Shown: positions 1 to 6,934 of the stretch, piece after piece
Layout of the letters: each line of letters begins with the position of its first letter
Position numbering within the stretch: position 1 is the stretch's first letter
Assembly (NCBI GenBank): GCA_030524675.1
Contig: JAUNGE010000011.1
Coordinates: 1-38,320 of the forward strand
Length of the DNA stretch: 38,320 nucleotides
From: a bacterium
GTDB taxonomy: Bacteria > Bacillota > Clostridia > Lachnospirales > Lachnospiraceae
Direction of reading: 5' to 3'
The notes under the pieces: generated by a model
Seen by the model: only the letters and a program-made list of their open reading frames with translations
Databases searched by the model: none
Told to the model about the DNA's origin: nothing
Translations under genes and position numbers: made by a program

Positions 1-18
1 TTCAGTAGTGGCTCTATA

Positions 19-47
19 TTGTATTTTAGTGCCTCATATGTTATAAT
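19..47 (+). promoter_or_regulatory. Predicted sigma-A promoter of the XRE/ART unit
   Basis: TTGTAT at 19-24 and a perfect TATAAT at 42-47 are separated by 17 bases, which puts transcription start near position 54. An in-frame ATG at 47 overlaps the -10 box, so it would lie upstream of the transcript. This supports the later start at 89, which has its own ribosome binding site. Confidence 0.6.
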
Positions 48-88
48 TGGATCGTTCAAATGTTATACAGCAACTCAAGGAGGTCACC

Positions 89-937
89 ATGAAAAGCTCC
101 CAAATTATAAAGGAAATTCGCTCCTATCTAAATTTAAACCAAAGTGAATTAGCTAATATGCTGGGTGTAAGTTTTGCGACTGTCAACCGTTGGGAAAAAG
201 GTCGTTGTGAGCCATCACAAATTGCTGTAAATGCAATTAAAAATTTATGTGCTAATAACAAAATTGATTTTTCTCAATTTGAAAGAAATCATATTATTAG
301 AACTAATGAAATAGTAACTCTTTATCATGGTTCAAAATCAGGGATTTGTGGTACTATTGCTCCTATAAGCCGGAAACGCTGCGATTTTGGAAAAGGATTT
401 TATATGGGAACTGACCGAACTCAGCCACTTACGCTAATTTGCAATTATCCTAATGCCAGAATATATACGTTAAGTGTCAATCTATCAGATCTTAAAATTC
501 TTGATGTAGAAGTGGGATTAGATTGGGCGTTGTTAGTTGCATACAATCGAGGAAAAATGGAATCTGTAAGACATTCAACTATCTATAATCGTTTTGCGAA
601 TTTAAGCAAAGACTGTGACATGATTATTGGCTATATTGCTAACGATAGAATGTTCGTTGTCTTAGATCGTTTTTTCAATGGAGAAATTACTGATATGGCA
701 CTGATTAATAGCCTTTCGGCATTGAAGCTTGGTAAGCAATACGTAGCTTTAACAGAAAAGGCTTGCGAAAAAATAAAAATTCTTGATGAGCAAGTACTTA
801 CCGAGAATGATCGGGATAAGCTAAAACAAGAAAGTGAAGCCAACCGTTCAAAAGGCATTGCAATGGCAGATGAAATTTGTCGAAAATATCGTCGTGAAGG
901 TCGGTTTTTTGATGAAATATTAGAGGCAGGTGAATAA
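89..937 (+). CDS. XRE-family HTH protein fused to a DUF3990-like ADP-ribosyltransferase-fold domain
   Basis: A 282-residue protein. Residues 4-55 form an XRE helix-turn-helix (NQSELANMLGVS, then TVNRWEKG). Residues 77-230 look like DUF3990. LYHGSK (His80) and FGKGFYMGTD (100-109) resemble the conserved His and the FGKGIYFAD-type motif of PARP/diphtheria-toxin-like ADP-ribosyltransferases. The inferred role is a DNA-binding, self-regulating protein with a possible ADP-ribosylating or degenerate ART domain, i.e. a toxin-antitoxin or defence component. Start 89 is chosen because AAGGAGGT at 77-84 lies just upstream and the earlier ATG at 47 overlaps the -10 box. The next gene begins two bases after this stop, so the two are co-transcribed and probably coupled. 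The unit is clearly AT-richer than the genes that follow, a sign of transfer. HTH and ART-fold calls are solid; activity and target are unknown. Confidence 0.8.
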   Translation: MKSSQIIKEIRSYLNLNQSELANMLGVSFATVNRWEKGRCEPSQIAVNAIKNLCANNKIDFSQFERNHIIRTNEIVTLYHGSKSGICGTIAPISRKRCDFGKGFYMGTDRTQPLTLICNYPNARIYTLSVNLSDLKILDVEVGLDWALLVAYNRGKMESVRHSTIYNRFANLSKDCDMIIGYIANDRMFVVLDRFFNGEITDMALINSLSALKLGKQYVALTEKACEKIKILDEQVLTENDRDKLKQESEANRSKGIAMADEICRKYRREGRFFDEILEAGE

Positions 938-938
938 A

Positions 939-1379
939 ATGGAAAGTCTTACTCTAGAAAAGCGTCAACTCTGCGATATACAAGGTCGGTTATTTGAACT
1001 TGCTCTAACAACCGGATTGGATTGCCCATCGTTTATAAAATCTTTTATGAACAGCAAAACTGCTGTCGCTCTTGATGACGTTTATGATCGCTTACAATGG
1101 GCGGGCGAGGAATATATTCTTGAGGAACTAAATGATGAAGTTGGAGGGCTTAAAAAGGCTGGCATAACTTATACTTTGGAAATAATGTATTGGATAGGAT
1201 ATACTTATCGCTACTGGCATTACTACACGGGTGAATATAGTCATGAAATATTTAAAATCGCTGATGCCAAAACAATGAGTGAATGTTGGCTTGGTTTCCA
1301 TACTTTTGACGTTACAATGGCCATTGATGATTTGAAAGAGATTTATAAGCAAAAATGTAAGGAAAGGAATCCTTTATAG
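939..1379 (+). CDS. Small partner protein of the DUF3990-type gene (DUF3791-like N-terminus), putative antitoxin or cofactor
   Basis: A 146-residue acidic, Tyr/Trp-rich protein without signal peptide or membrane segment. Residues 12-65 resemble the small DUF3791 proteins often found beside DUF3990 genes: a helical start, then the pattern D-x-x-YD-x-L...G-x-EYI (DDVYDRLQWAGEEYI at 47-60). The second half (80-135) holds YWIGYTYRYWHYYTGE and a conserved-looking HTFD-AIDDL segment of unknown function. ATG 939 is preferred over GTG 930 because AGAGGCAGG at 922-930 gives a ribosome binding site eight bases upstream. The gene is two bases downstream of the HTH-DUF3990 gene and shares its low GC. A role as antitoxin or effector-binding partner is inferred from this pairing only. 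Confidence 0.6.
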   Translation: MESLTLEKRQLCDIQGRLFELALTTGLDCPSFIKSFMNSKTAVALDDVYDRLQWAGEEYILEELNDEVGGLKKAGITYTLEIMYWIGYTYRYWHYYTGEYSHEIFKIADAKTMSECWLGFHTFDVTMAIDDLKEIYKQKCKERNPL

Positions 1380-1712
1380 TAATTCTATAAAAGATGTTTT
1401 TGACAAAGTATCCCTTATGAGATGTCAAGGTCAGGTAGTATTCTCTACGAGAATCTTCACCTTTCCCTTGATATCGTTTCAGAGATGATATGTTACCAAT
1501 CATTGACACCTATACACACCTATACAGACGTGTTTTTCTCAGACTCTTGACTTTAATGAAAGATTGTGAGAAAATTAAGATTTGTAGAATGGTAACTAGG
1601 AAATTGGGCAGAGAAAAAGATGGAATTCTGTGCGATTTCTTTAATTATAGAAGATTCAGGTACAGGGGTTCTTTTTCTCCTGTACAGAAAAAAGTGAAAG
1701 GAATGGGAAAAA
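1380..1712. other. Intergenic region between the AT-rich unit and the GTPase pair; leader hairpin at 1660-1685
   Basis: No convincing gene. A TTGACT hexamer at 1547-1552 could be a -35 box, but no good -10 follows at standard spacing. Close to the next gene, GTACAGGGG (1660-1668) pairs with CTCCTGTAC (1677-1685) around a T-rich loop. It has no downstream T-run on the plus strand, so it is more likely a leader or operator structure than a terminator. AAGGAATGG at 1698-1706 is the ribosome binding site for the start at 1713. Base composition changes across this stretch from AT-rich to balanced. No clear Zur-type palindrome was found by eye. Confidence 0.4.
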
Positions 1713-2939
1713 ATGACAAAGATTGATATTATTTCCGGCTTCCTGGGCGCTGGAAAGACAACTTTTATTAAGAAACTTCTGGAAGAAGCGATTGCAGGAG
1801 AGAAAGTAATCCTGATTGAGAATGAGTTTGGCGAGATTGGCATTGACGGCGGATTTTTGAAGGATTCTGGCATCCAGATTCGTGAGATGAACTCCGGCTG
1901 CATCTGCTGCTCTCTGGTAGGTGACTTTGGGCGCTCTCTGGAAGAAGTGCTGACAACCTACCATCCAGACCGTGTCCTGATTGAACCGTCAGGCGTGGGC
2001 AAACTGTCCGACGTCACGAAAGCAGTGGTTGACGTGTCCGAAAAACTGGATGTTGTCTTAAATATGTCTGTGACGGTGGTGGATGCGTCAAAATGCAAGA
2101 TGTATATGAAGAATTTTGGTGAGTTCTTCAACAATCAGATTGAAAATGCAGGAACCATCGTTCTGAGTCGTACTGATGTGGTTTCCAAGGAAAAAGTGGA
2201 GAAGGCCGTGGAATTGCTGCGTGAGCACAACGCACACGCGACGATTGTGACAACTCCGATTGCACAGCTGGATGGCGCGCAGATGCTGGCGTTGATTGAA
2301 AAACCGGTAGATATGGAATCTGATCTGATGAAAGAAGTGTTGGCTGCTTGTAAGGAGGAAGAACATGAGCACCATCATCATCACGAGGATGGAGAATGCT
2401 GCTGCCATCACGACCATGATGGAGAAGAGCATGAGCATCACCATCATCACGACCACGAAGATGAGGAAGACGAGTGTTGCCACGGACACCATCATCACCA
2501 CGACCACGAAGATGAGGAAGACGAGTGCTGCCACGGACATCATCATCACGACCATGAAGACGAGGAAGGCGAGTGCTGCCACGGACACCATCATCACCAC
2601 GACCACGATGAGGAAGGAGAGCATGAGCACGAGCATCATCACCATCACCACCATCATGCAGATGAAGTGTTCACCAGCATTGGCTTGGAGAACGTAGCAG
2701 GCATGGAAAAAGAAACATTGGAGTCCATCTTAAAGGATTTGGCAAACAGCGAGAAATATGGACAGATTCTTCGCGCAAAGGGAATGATTCCGAGCGAGAA
2801 GCAGGGCGAGTGGCTGTATTTTGACTTGGTGCCGGAAGAGTACGAGATTCGTACCGGAAGTCCAGAACTGACAGGAAAGGTTTGCGTGATTGGTTCCAAG
2901 CTGGCTGAGGCAGCAGTGAAGGAGCTGTTTGGCAAATAA
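1713..2939 (+). CDS. G3E-family (CobW/COG0523) GTPase with a long His/Cys-rich metal-binding insert; metallochaperone
   Basis: A 408-residue cytosolic P-loop GTPase. GFLGAGKT (9-16) is Walker A; SGCICC (61-66) is the CxCC metal-binding motif of COG0523 proteins; EPSGVGK (91-97) and SRTD (152-155, in place of NKxD) complete the GTPase core. Residues 218-315 are an extreme His/Asp/Glu/Cys insert containing three copies of a 17-residue unit of the type H5-DHEDEE-x-ECCHG. A CobW C-terminal domain follows (about 316-408). Family members deliver zinc, cobalt or other metals to client proteins in a GTP-dependent way; zinc is most likely here but not proven. It is followed 38 bp later by a second G3E protein, probably in one operon. 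The unrelated-looking antisense reading frame opposite the repeat is only a shadow. Confidence 0.92.
   Translation: MTKIDIISGFLGAGKTTFIKKLLEEAIAGEKVILIENEFGEIGIDGGFLKDSGIQIREMNSGCICCSLVGDFGRSLEEVLTTYHPDRVLIEPSGVGKLSDVTKAVVDVSEKLDVVLNMSVTVVDASKCKMYMKNFGEFFNNQIENAGTIVLSRTDVVSKEKVEKAVELLREHNAHATIVTTPIAQLDGAQMLALIEKPVDMESDLMKEVLAACKEEEHEHHHHHEDGECCCHHDHDGEEHEHHHHHDHEDEEDECCHGHHHHHDHEDEEDECCHGHHHHDHEDEEGECCHGHHHHHDHDEEGEHEHEHHHHHHHHADEVFTSIGLENVAGMEKETLESILKDLANSEKYGQILRAKGMIPSEKQGEWLYFDLVPEEYEIRTGSPELTGKVCVIGSKLAEAAVKELFGK
2436..2585 (+). repeat. Intragenic ~51-bp tandem repeat encoding His/Cys-rich units
   Basis: Three near-identical in-frame units (roughly 51, 51 and 48 bp) encode the repeated HHHHHDHEDEE-x-ECCHG block of the GTPase. 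The third unit is one His codon shorter. High nucleotide identity between units suggests recent slippage or recombination, so the number of metal-binding units may vary between strains. Confidence 0.85.
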
Positions 2940-2977
2940 GCAATGCGTTTAGTTTCAGAAAAGAAAGAGGAAACACC

Positions 2978-3961
2978 ATGAATGAGATAGATGAAATGCA
3001 GGATTTTCAGGAGATGGACGAGATGCCGGACGGCATGATTCCCGTGTTTATGATTACCGGTTTTCTGGAGAGCGGAAAGACGCAGTTCCTGAATTTTACC
3101 ATGGGGCAGGACTATTTTCAGACCGATGAAAATACACTTTTGATTGTATGCGAGGAAGGAGAGGGCGAGTACGACGCGCGCTTCTTAAAGCGGAACCATA
3201 CAACAATGGTGACTGTGGACAGCATGGAAGAACTGACTGTGGAACAGCTGACAGACTGGGAGTTTATGTACAATCCATCCAGAGTCCTGATTGAGTGGAA
3301 TGGTATGTGGGATGTCACACAGCTGAAACTTCCGAAAGACTGGGGGATTTATCAGCAGATTACACTGATTGACGGCTCCACTTTCCCGACCTATTATGCA
3401 AATATGCGCCCGCTTCTTTCCCTTCTGGTAAAGAACTCCGAGCTGATTATCTGCAACCGCTGCAACAGAGAGAGCGACGAACTTGGCAATTACAAGAGAC
3501 AGCTTCGCGCCCTCGCGCCGAATGCGGAGATTATTCTTGAGGATGAACAGGGCGAAATCCGCGAGATGATCGAGGAAGACCTGCCATATGACCTGAAAAA
3601 AGACGTCGTAAAAATCACACCGGAAGCCTACGGAATCTGGTATATGGATGCGATGGATTGTCCGAAGCGCTATAAAGGCAAAGTATTTGAACTGACTGGA
3701 ATGGTTTTGAAGAATCGAAGAATTCCAACAAACGGTTTTGTGCTCGGACGCATGGCAATGGCATGCTGTGAGGCAGATATGACATTTTTAGGCTATATGT
3801 GCAAGTCCTCGGCTGCAAAGAATTTAAAGACAAAGGATTGGGTCAAAGTCCGCGCGAGAATGGAATATGAATATCAGAAGGAATATCGCGGGGAGGCGCC
3901 GATTCTGTATGTGGAGGAAGTGGCTCTCACAGCGCCAGTAAAGGAGCCGGTGACATTCTAA
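2978..3961 (+). CDS. G3E-type P-loop GTPase fused to a YcgQ/TIGR03943-like C-terminal domain
   Basis: A 327-residue protein. After an acidic Met-rich leader, residues 21-200 form a G3E/SIMIBI P-loop domain: GFLESGKT (28-35) is Walker A, TLLIVCEEGEGEYD (53-66) follows, and NRCN (160-163) sits where NKxD is expected. The CxCC metal motif is absent. Residues about 215-327 read like the soluble C-terminus of YcgQ (TIGR03943/DUF1980): KVFELTGMV, FVLGRMAMACCEAD with a vicinal Cys pair (263-264), then DWVKVRARM and ILYVEEV. YcgQ and its permease partner YcgR belong to the zinc-starvation response in Bacillus. The ribosome binding site AAGAGGAAA precedes the start. It lies 38 bp after the His-rich GTPase and probably works with it in metal handling. 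The fusion call is by motif reading and needs confirmation. Confidence 0.8.
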   Translation: MNEIDEMQDFQEMDEMPDGMIPVFMITGFLESGKTQFLNFTMGQDYFQTDENTLLIVCEEGEGEYDARFLKRNHTTMVTVDSMEELTVEQLTDWEFMYNPSRVLIEWNGMWDVTQLKLPKDWGIYQQITLIDGSTFPTYYANMRPLLSLLVKNSELIICNRCNRESDELGNYKRQLRALAPNAEIILEDEQGEIREMIEEDLPYDLKKDVVKITPEAYGIWYMDAMDCPKRYKGKVFELTGMVLKNRRIPTNGFVLGRMAMACCEADMTFLGYMCKSSAAKNLKTKDWVKVRARMEYEYQKEYRGEAPILYVEEVALTAPVKEPVTF

Positions 3962-4032
3962 AGAGAAAAAGAGTCAAAGCGTGTTCTGGTATTTCCAGCG
4001 AGAATATGCCATGCACAGTATGACAAGATAAC

Positions 4033-4079
4033 GAGGGTAAGACAATCTGGAGAGAAAATCAGATTGCCTTGCCCTCTTT
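4033..4079. terminator. Bidirectional terminator between convergent genes
   Basis: A 17-bp stem with one mismatch and one G-U pair: left arm 4033-4049 (GAGGGTAAGACAATCTG), right arm 4060-4076. It lies between the G3E gene (ending 3961) and the convergent ABC ATPase gene (ending 4108). T-tracts on both sides are short, so efficiency is uncertain. Confidence 0.7.
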
Positions 4080-4107
4080 GGTTTCACAGGAGAGTTGCCT
4101 TGCCTTA

Positions 4108-4893
4108 TCAGGAGGAGGCGCTGTCATCTGTTTTATCTTGGAGATGGTCCCACACCATCTGAAAATACACTGGAAATTCCGGCGCATTTCTGCGTTTCAG
4201 AGGAGTGGTGCAGGCTTTTGAAAAGTGAATCGGAAGAACTGTTTTGATGCGCCCAGGACGCTTGGAAAGAACAATGATGCGGTCTGCAATGCTGACAGCT
4301 TCTGACAAGTCGTGTGTGATAAGGAGAGCCGTCTTTTTTTCGCTGCGGATGATGGAACTGATGTCATCGCATACCTGGAGGCGGGTCTGGTAGTCCAGAG
4401 CAGAAAATGGCTCATCCAGAAGAAGAAGGTCCGGTTCCAGTGCCAGGGTTCGGACCAATGCCGCACGCTGGCGCATGCCGCCGGAAAGCTGAGAGGGTTT
4501 TGCCAGGGCAAACTGCCCCAGACCGTAGGATTCCAGCATGGACAGCAGATATTCTTTTTTGGCCGGAGTCAGGCAGCGGGCAATCTCAAGCCCCAGTCCT
4601 GCATTGGAGAGAATCGTCCGCCATTCCAGAAGATGGTCTTTCTGCAGCATGTATCCGATAGGGGTTTTGTACTCATTTCTGGGAATTCCGTCAATAAAAA
4701 TTTCCCCTTCATCTGGGGTAGAGAGACCACTGATAAGAGATAATAATGTAGATTTTCCGCATCCGGAAGGCCCGACGACGGCCACAAAATCTCCAGGATT
4801 GACAGAAAAAGAAAGATTCGACAAAGCGAGCGTTTCCCCTTCCATTGTGTGGTACGAAAAGGAAAGGTCACGGATAAGAAGTTTTGGAGTCAT
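4108..4893 (-). CDS. ABC transporter ATP-binding protein, nitrate/sulfonate/taurine (SsuB/TauB) type
   Basis: A 261-residue cytosolic ATPase. Walker A is GPSGCGKST (41-49), the Q-loop region is GYMLQKDHLLEW (80-91), the signature is LSGGMRQR (136-143), Walker B is LLLLDEP (156-162) with D-loop SALD, and the H-loop is ITHDLSEA. Length and sequence style fit the SsuB/TauB/ThiZ group that energises uptake of sulfonates, nitrate or pyrimidine precursors. No permease or periplasmic-type binding protein lies nearby, so this is an orphan subunit here. It sits 78 bp downstream of a WYL regulator on the same strand and may be read from that promoter. The substrate cannot be predicted. Confidence 0.9.
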   Translation of the reverse strand: MTPKLLIRDLSFSYHTMEGETLALSNLSFSVNPGDFVAVVGPSGCGKSTLLSLISGLSTPDEGEIFIDGIPRNEYKTPIGYMLQKDHLLEWRTILSNAGLGLEIARCLTPAKKEYLLSMLESYGLGQFALAKPSQLSGGMRQRAALVRTLALEPDLLLLDEPFSALDYQTRLQVCDDISSIIRSEKKTALLITHDLSEAVSIADRIIVLSKRPGRIKTVLPIHFSKACTTPLKRRNAPEFPVYFQMVWDHLQDKTDDSASS

Positions 4894-4931
4894 ATCTCAC
4901 ATTCCTAATCAATAAACTTATTGTCAGTATA

Positions 4932-4966
4932 TGCCTGCATGTCTGAAATTTGCATAGATGCAGGCA
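4932..4966. other. Stem-loop between the WYL regulator and the ABC ATPase gene
   Basis: TGCCTGCAT (4932-4940) pairs with ATGCAGGCA (4958-4966). In the direction of transcription (minus) there is no T-run after it, so it may be an RNA processing or attenuation structure between the two genes rather than a full terminator. Confidence 0.4.
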
Positions 4967-4971
4967 AAAAA

Positions 4972-6141
4972 TTATTCCGCCCCCTCCAGGTTTAGCCGGA
5001 TGCCTTCCTGCAGTTCCTTCACGACAGCATCCTTTAGCTTCTCCGGCGACAGTACAATGCACTGGCTGCAATGGTGAACACAGAATACTTTGGTCCCAAG
5101 AAGAGATGCATTGGCAGTGATGAGCAGCCAGTCCGACGGCTTGTAGGCATGTTTGGTCTCAATCCGCAGATTCAGACCAAAATCGTCAATCACATTGTTT
5201 AAGATAGAAGGACGGCACAGCAGTTTTACATGTGCAATCTCACCGGAATACATAACCGGATGTTCGTTGCGGTAGAGCGGCGCGTCCAGAAAGGATTTGT
5301 CGGCATTCGGGAAATATTTGCGAAGCGGAATCGGGATGTCCTCGCGCACTTGGTCCGGCGCATCCGGAAGAGACAGCGACATAATGCGGTCGATGCGAAA
5401 ATTTGTGATTCGATCCGGCTTTCCTGCAGGGGTCGCAATCAAGTACAAATAGCCATTGGTGGACAGAATTGCGTAGGGATTTACTAGGCGCATAGTTCCG
5501 CGCGGAGATAGTTTTGTGCTGTCACGGTACTCGCCATATTGCATGAAAATGCGCTGCTTTTTGGTAATCTGTTCCTGAAGCAGAGAGAGCATCTGAAAGA
5601 TATTGATATCTTTCTGTTTGTACATTCGGTTTCGCTCCGGAGAATAGCGCAGCGGATTTTCTGGATTTTTCATCTGTTCCGTCAGATTGTACAGGTCCCG
5701 CGTCTGTTCCACGGTCAGGTACTGGCTGCAGAGAATCATGTTCTGAAATAAAATCCACTCCTCCCTGGAAATCACAGGTTCCCAGTAGTAGTATCGGGTC
5801 TTTTTTGGGGATTCGATGGAAGAAACAGCAGCGGAAGCTTCGGCCTCCTCACACTCTTCATATGCAGTCAAATCGACAAGGTCAGAACCATCATTTTTTC
5901 GTACCAGGCAGCAGAGCATTCCGCCGTAGGCGCGCATAAAATAATCCCTCCCAGACAGAAAAAAATCGTACAGGGTCATGAGCTGTGTGCGAACGGTTTT
6001 TGGAGTGATGGTATAATGGATGGATGCGTCGGAAAGCAGTTTTTGGCAGATATTTTCCGAGGTGAGTGGATGCTGTCTGTCGGAATAGAGTTTCAGAACA
6101 GACAGAATGATGAGAGAGTATAATTTTGCCGGACAATCCAT
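4972..6141 (-). CDS. WYL-domain transcriptional regulator with N-terminal winged helix
   Basis: A 389-residue protein. The start at 6141 (MDCPAKLYSL) is chosen because AGGAGG at 6151-6156 sits nine bases upstream; the longer upstream reading lacks such a site. Residues 7-80 form a winged-helix DNA-binding region (ILSVLKLYSDRQHPLTSENI). Residues about 190-265 are the WYL domain (IFMQYGEYRDS, then LVNPYAILSTNGYLYLIA, and ITNFRIDRI). The remainder is a WYL C-terminal extension. WYL proteins are ligand- or nucleic-acid-responsive regulators, often repressors of accessory, defence or stress genes. It is preceded by a short winged-helix gene, followed by an ABC ATPase gene, and divergent from an AAA+ gene. 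Target is not determined. Confidence 0.85.
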   Translation of the reverse strand: MDCPAKLYSLIILSVLKLYSDRQHPLTSENICQKLLSDASIHYTITPKTVRTQLMTLYDFFLSGRDYFMRAYGGMLCCLVRKNDGSDLVDLTAYEECEEAEASAAVSSIESPKKTRYYYWEPVISREEWILFQNMILCSQYLTVEQTRDLYNLTEQMKNPENPLRYSPERNRMYKQKDINIFQMLSLLQEQITKKQRIFMQYGEYRDSTKLSPRGTMRLVNPYAILSTNGYLYLIATPAGKPDRITNFRIDRIMSLSLPDAPDQVREDIPIPLRKYFPNADKSFLDAPLYRNEHPVMYSGEIAHVKLLCRPSILNNVIDDFGLNLRIETKHAYKPSDWLLITANASLLGTKVFCVHHCSQCIVLSPEKLKDAVVKELQEGIRLNLEGAE

Positions 6142-6243
6142 AGAAAACGACCTCCTGTGTAAACGAATATGCCTGCTGGCGCAGGCACTGCCTTGCATGA
6201 AAGTGTGATATCGTATGTATTGTCCGGCAGATTTTTCATTCTG

Positions 6244-6588
6244 TCAAGCGATTTTGTGTGCGGAGTGTGTGGACTGGGAAGATGGGCGCATTTGCTGTGC
6301 CAGCCCGATATAAGCGGCAGCAGGAATGTCTTCTGGAAAAATCCGCTCAAACGATGTGCCGCGTTTCTGATAACAGGCAATCGTGAAAGCGCCAGAAGGG
6401 AAATACAGGTACAAATCCTTCACAAAGCGGGATACGGTATCTCTGTGGACGGCACGCTCTGGATATGTCATCGGAGAATACATCATATTGATTTTGTTAG
6501 TCAGTTCTGAGATGGTGAGGGGGCGTTTTGCCTGATTTAATACGTCTAAAATGATAACTGGGGACAGTCTGTTGGGAAAGTATGCCAT
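6244..6588 (-). CDS. Short winged-helix-like protein related to the N-terminus of the WYL regulator
   Basis: A 114-residue protein. The start at 6588 (MAYFPNRLSPVIILDVL) follows an AGGAGG-type site at 6597-6602. Its layout, ILDVLNQAKRPLTISELTNKIN, then a VHRDTVSRFVKDLYLYF helix and a hydrophobic wing, matches the DNA-binding N-terminus of the WYL protein 102 bp downstream, but there is no WYL domain. It could be a DNA-binding modulator that heterodimerises with the WYL regulator, or a truncated duplicate. The C-terminus (MRPSSQSTHSAHKIA) looks unstructured. The small size and lack of a named family limit confidence in function. Confidence 0.6.
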   Translation of the reverse strand: MAYFPNRLSPVIILDVLNQAKRPLTISELTNKINMMYSPMTYPERAVHRDTVSRFVKDLYLYFPSGAFTIACYQKRGTSFERIFPEDIPAAAYIGLAQQMRPSSQSTHSAHKIA

Positions 6589-6934
6589 ATGGGAATCCTC
6601 CTGTTCTAAGTGATATATAAGCAGCTGTGAACACATCTAGGTGCACTGTCGCTGCTGCTTTGGGTAAATGTGAGTTTATATGCTGCGTGAATTGGGCATT
6701 TTGAGAGGGGCGCCCTGTATCGCGTGTTCTGTCTTTCTGTGTGTTCCTTTCTTGTATGTCTATAGTATACACATATAAATAGGTAAATTTTTACCGAAAA
6801 ATCAGAAAAGATGAAAAAATGGAAAAAAAGAAAAAAGAGCAGACTTCGCAGCTTTGCGAGAAGTGCCATAGTATAGTGGAGCCATGTAAGAAGACGAAAA
6901 AAACAAAACAGAGGTAATTAGGAGGGAATGTTGT
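6589..6934. promoter_or_regulatory. Divergent regulatory region between the winged-helix/WYL unit and the AAA+ gene
   Basis: 346 bp without a gene. It holds a 14-bp palindrome GGTAAATTTTTACC (6782-6795). On the minus strand its half TTTACC could serve as a -35, followed 17 bases later by TATAGA. The palindrome is therefore a plausible operator for the WYL or winged-helix protein. On the plus side, a small hairpin (CTTCGCA...TGCGAGAAG, about 6845-6864) and TATAGT near 6873 precede AGGAGGGA (6920-6927), the ribosome binding site of the AAA+ gene. Promoter calls here are tentative. Confidence 0.4.

Noticed and set aside
47-88. Upstream ATG extending the XRE/ART gene by 14 residues
   Set aside because: The ATG overlaps the predicted -10 box and has no ribosome binding site, whereas ATG 89 follows AAGGAGGT.
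1312-1509. 65-codon minus-strand reading frame after the partner gene
   Set aside because: No ribosome binding site or family resemblance. It might be a decayed gene fragment, but nothing supports that beyond chance.
2436-2600. CRISPR-like regular repeat
   Set aside because: The regular spacing comes from in-frame coding repeats with no spacers; no other repeat-spacer array was seen in the window.
2088-2657. Long hydrophobic Val/Met-rich reading frame on the minus strand
   Set aside because: It is the antisense shadow of the His-codon repeat in the GTPase; CAC/CAT/GAC codons read backwards give Val/Met. No ribosome binding site.
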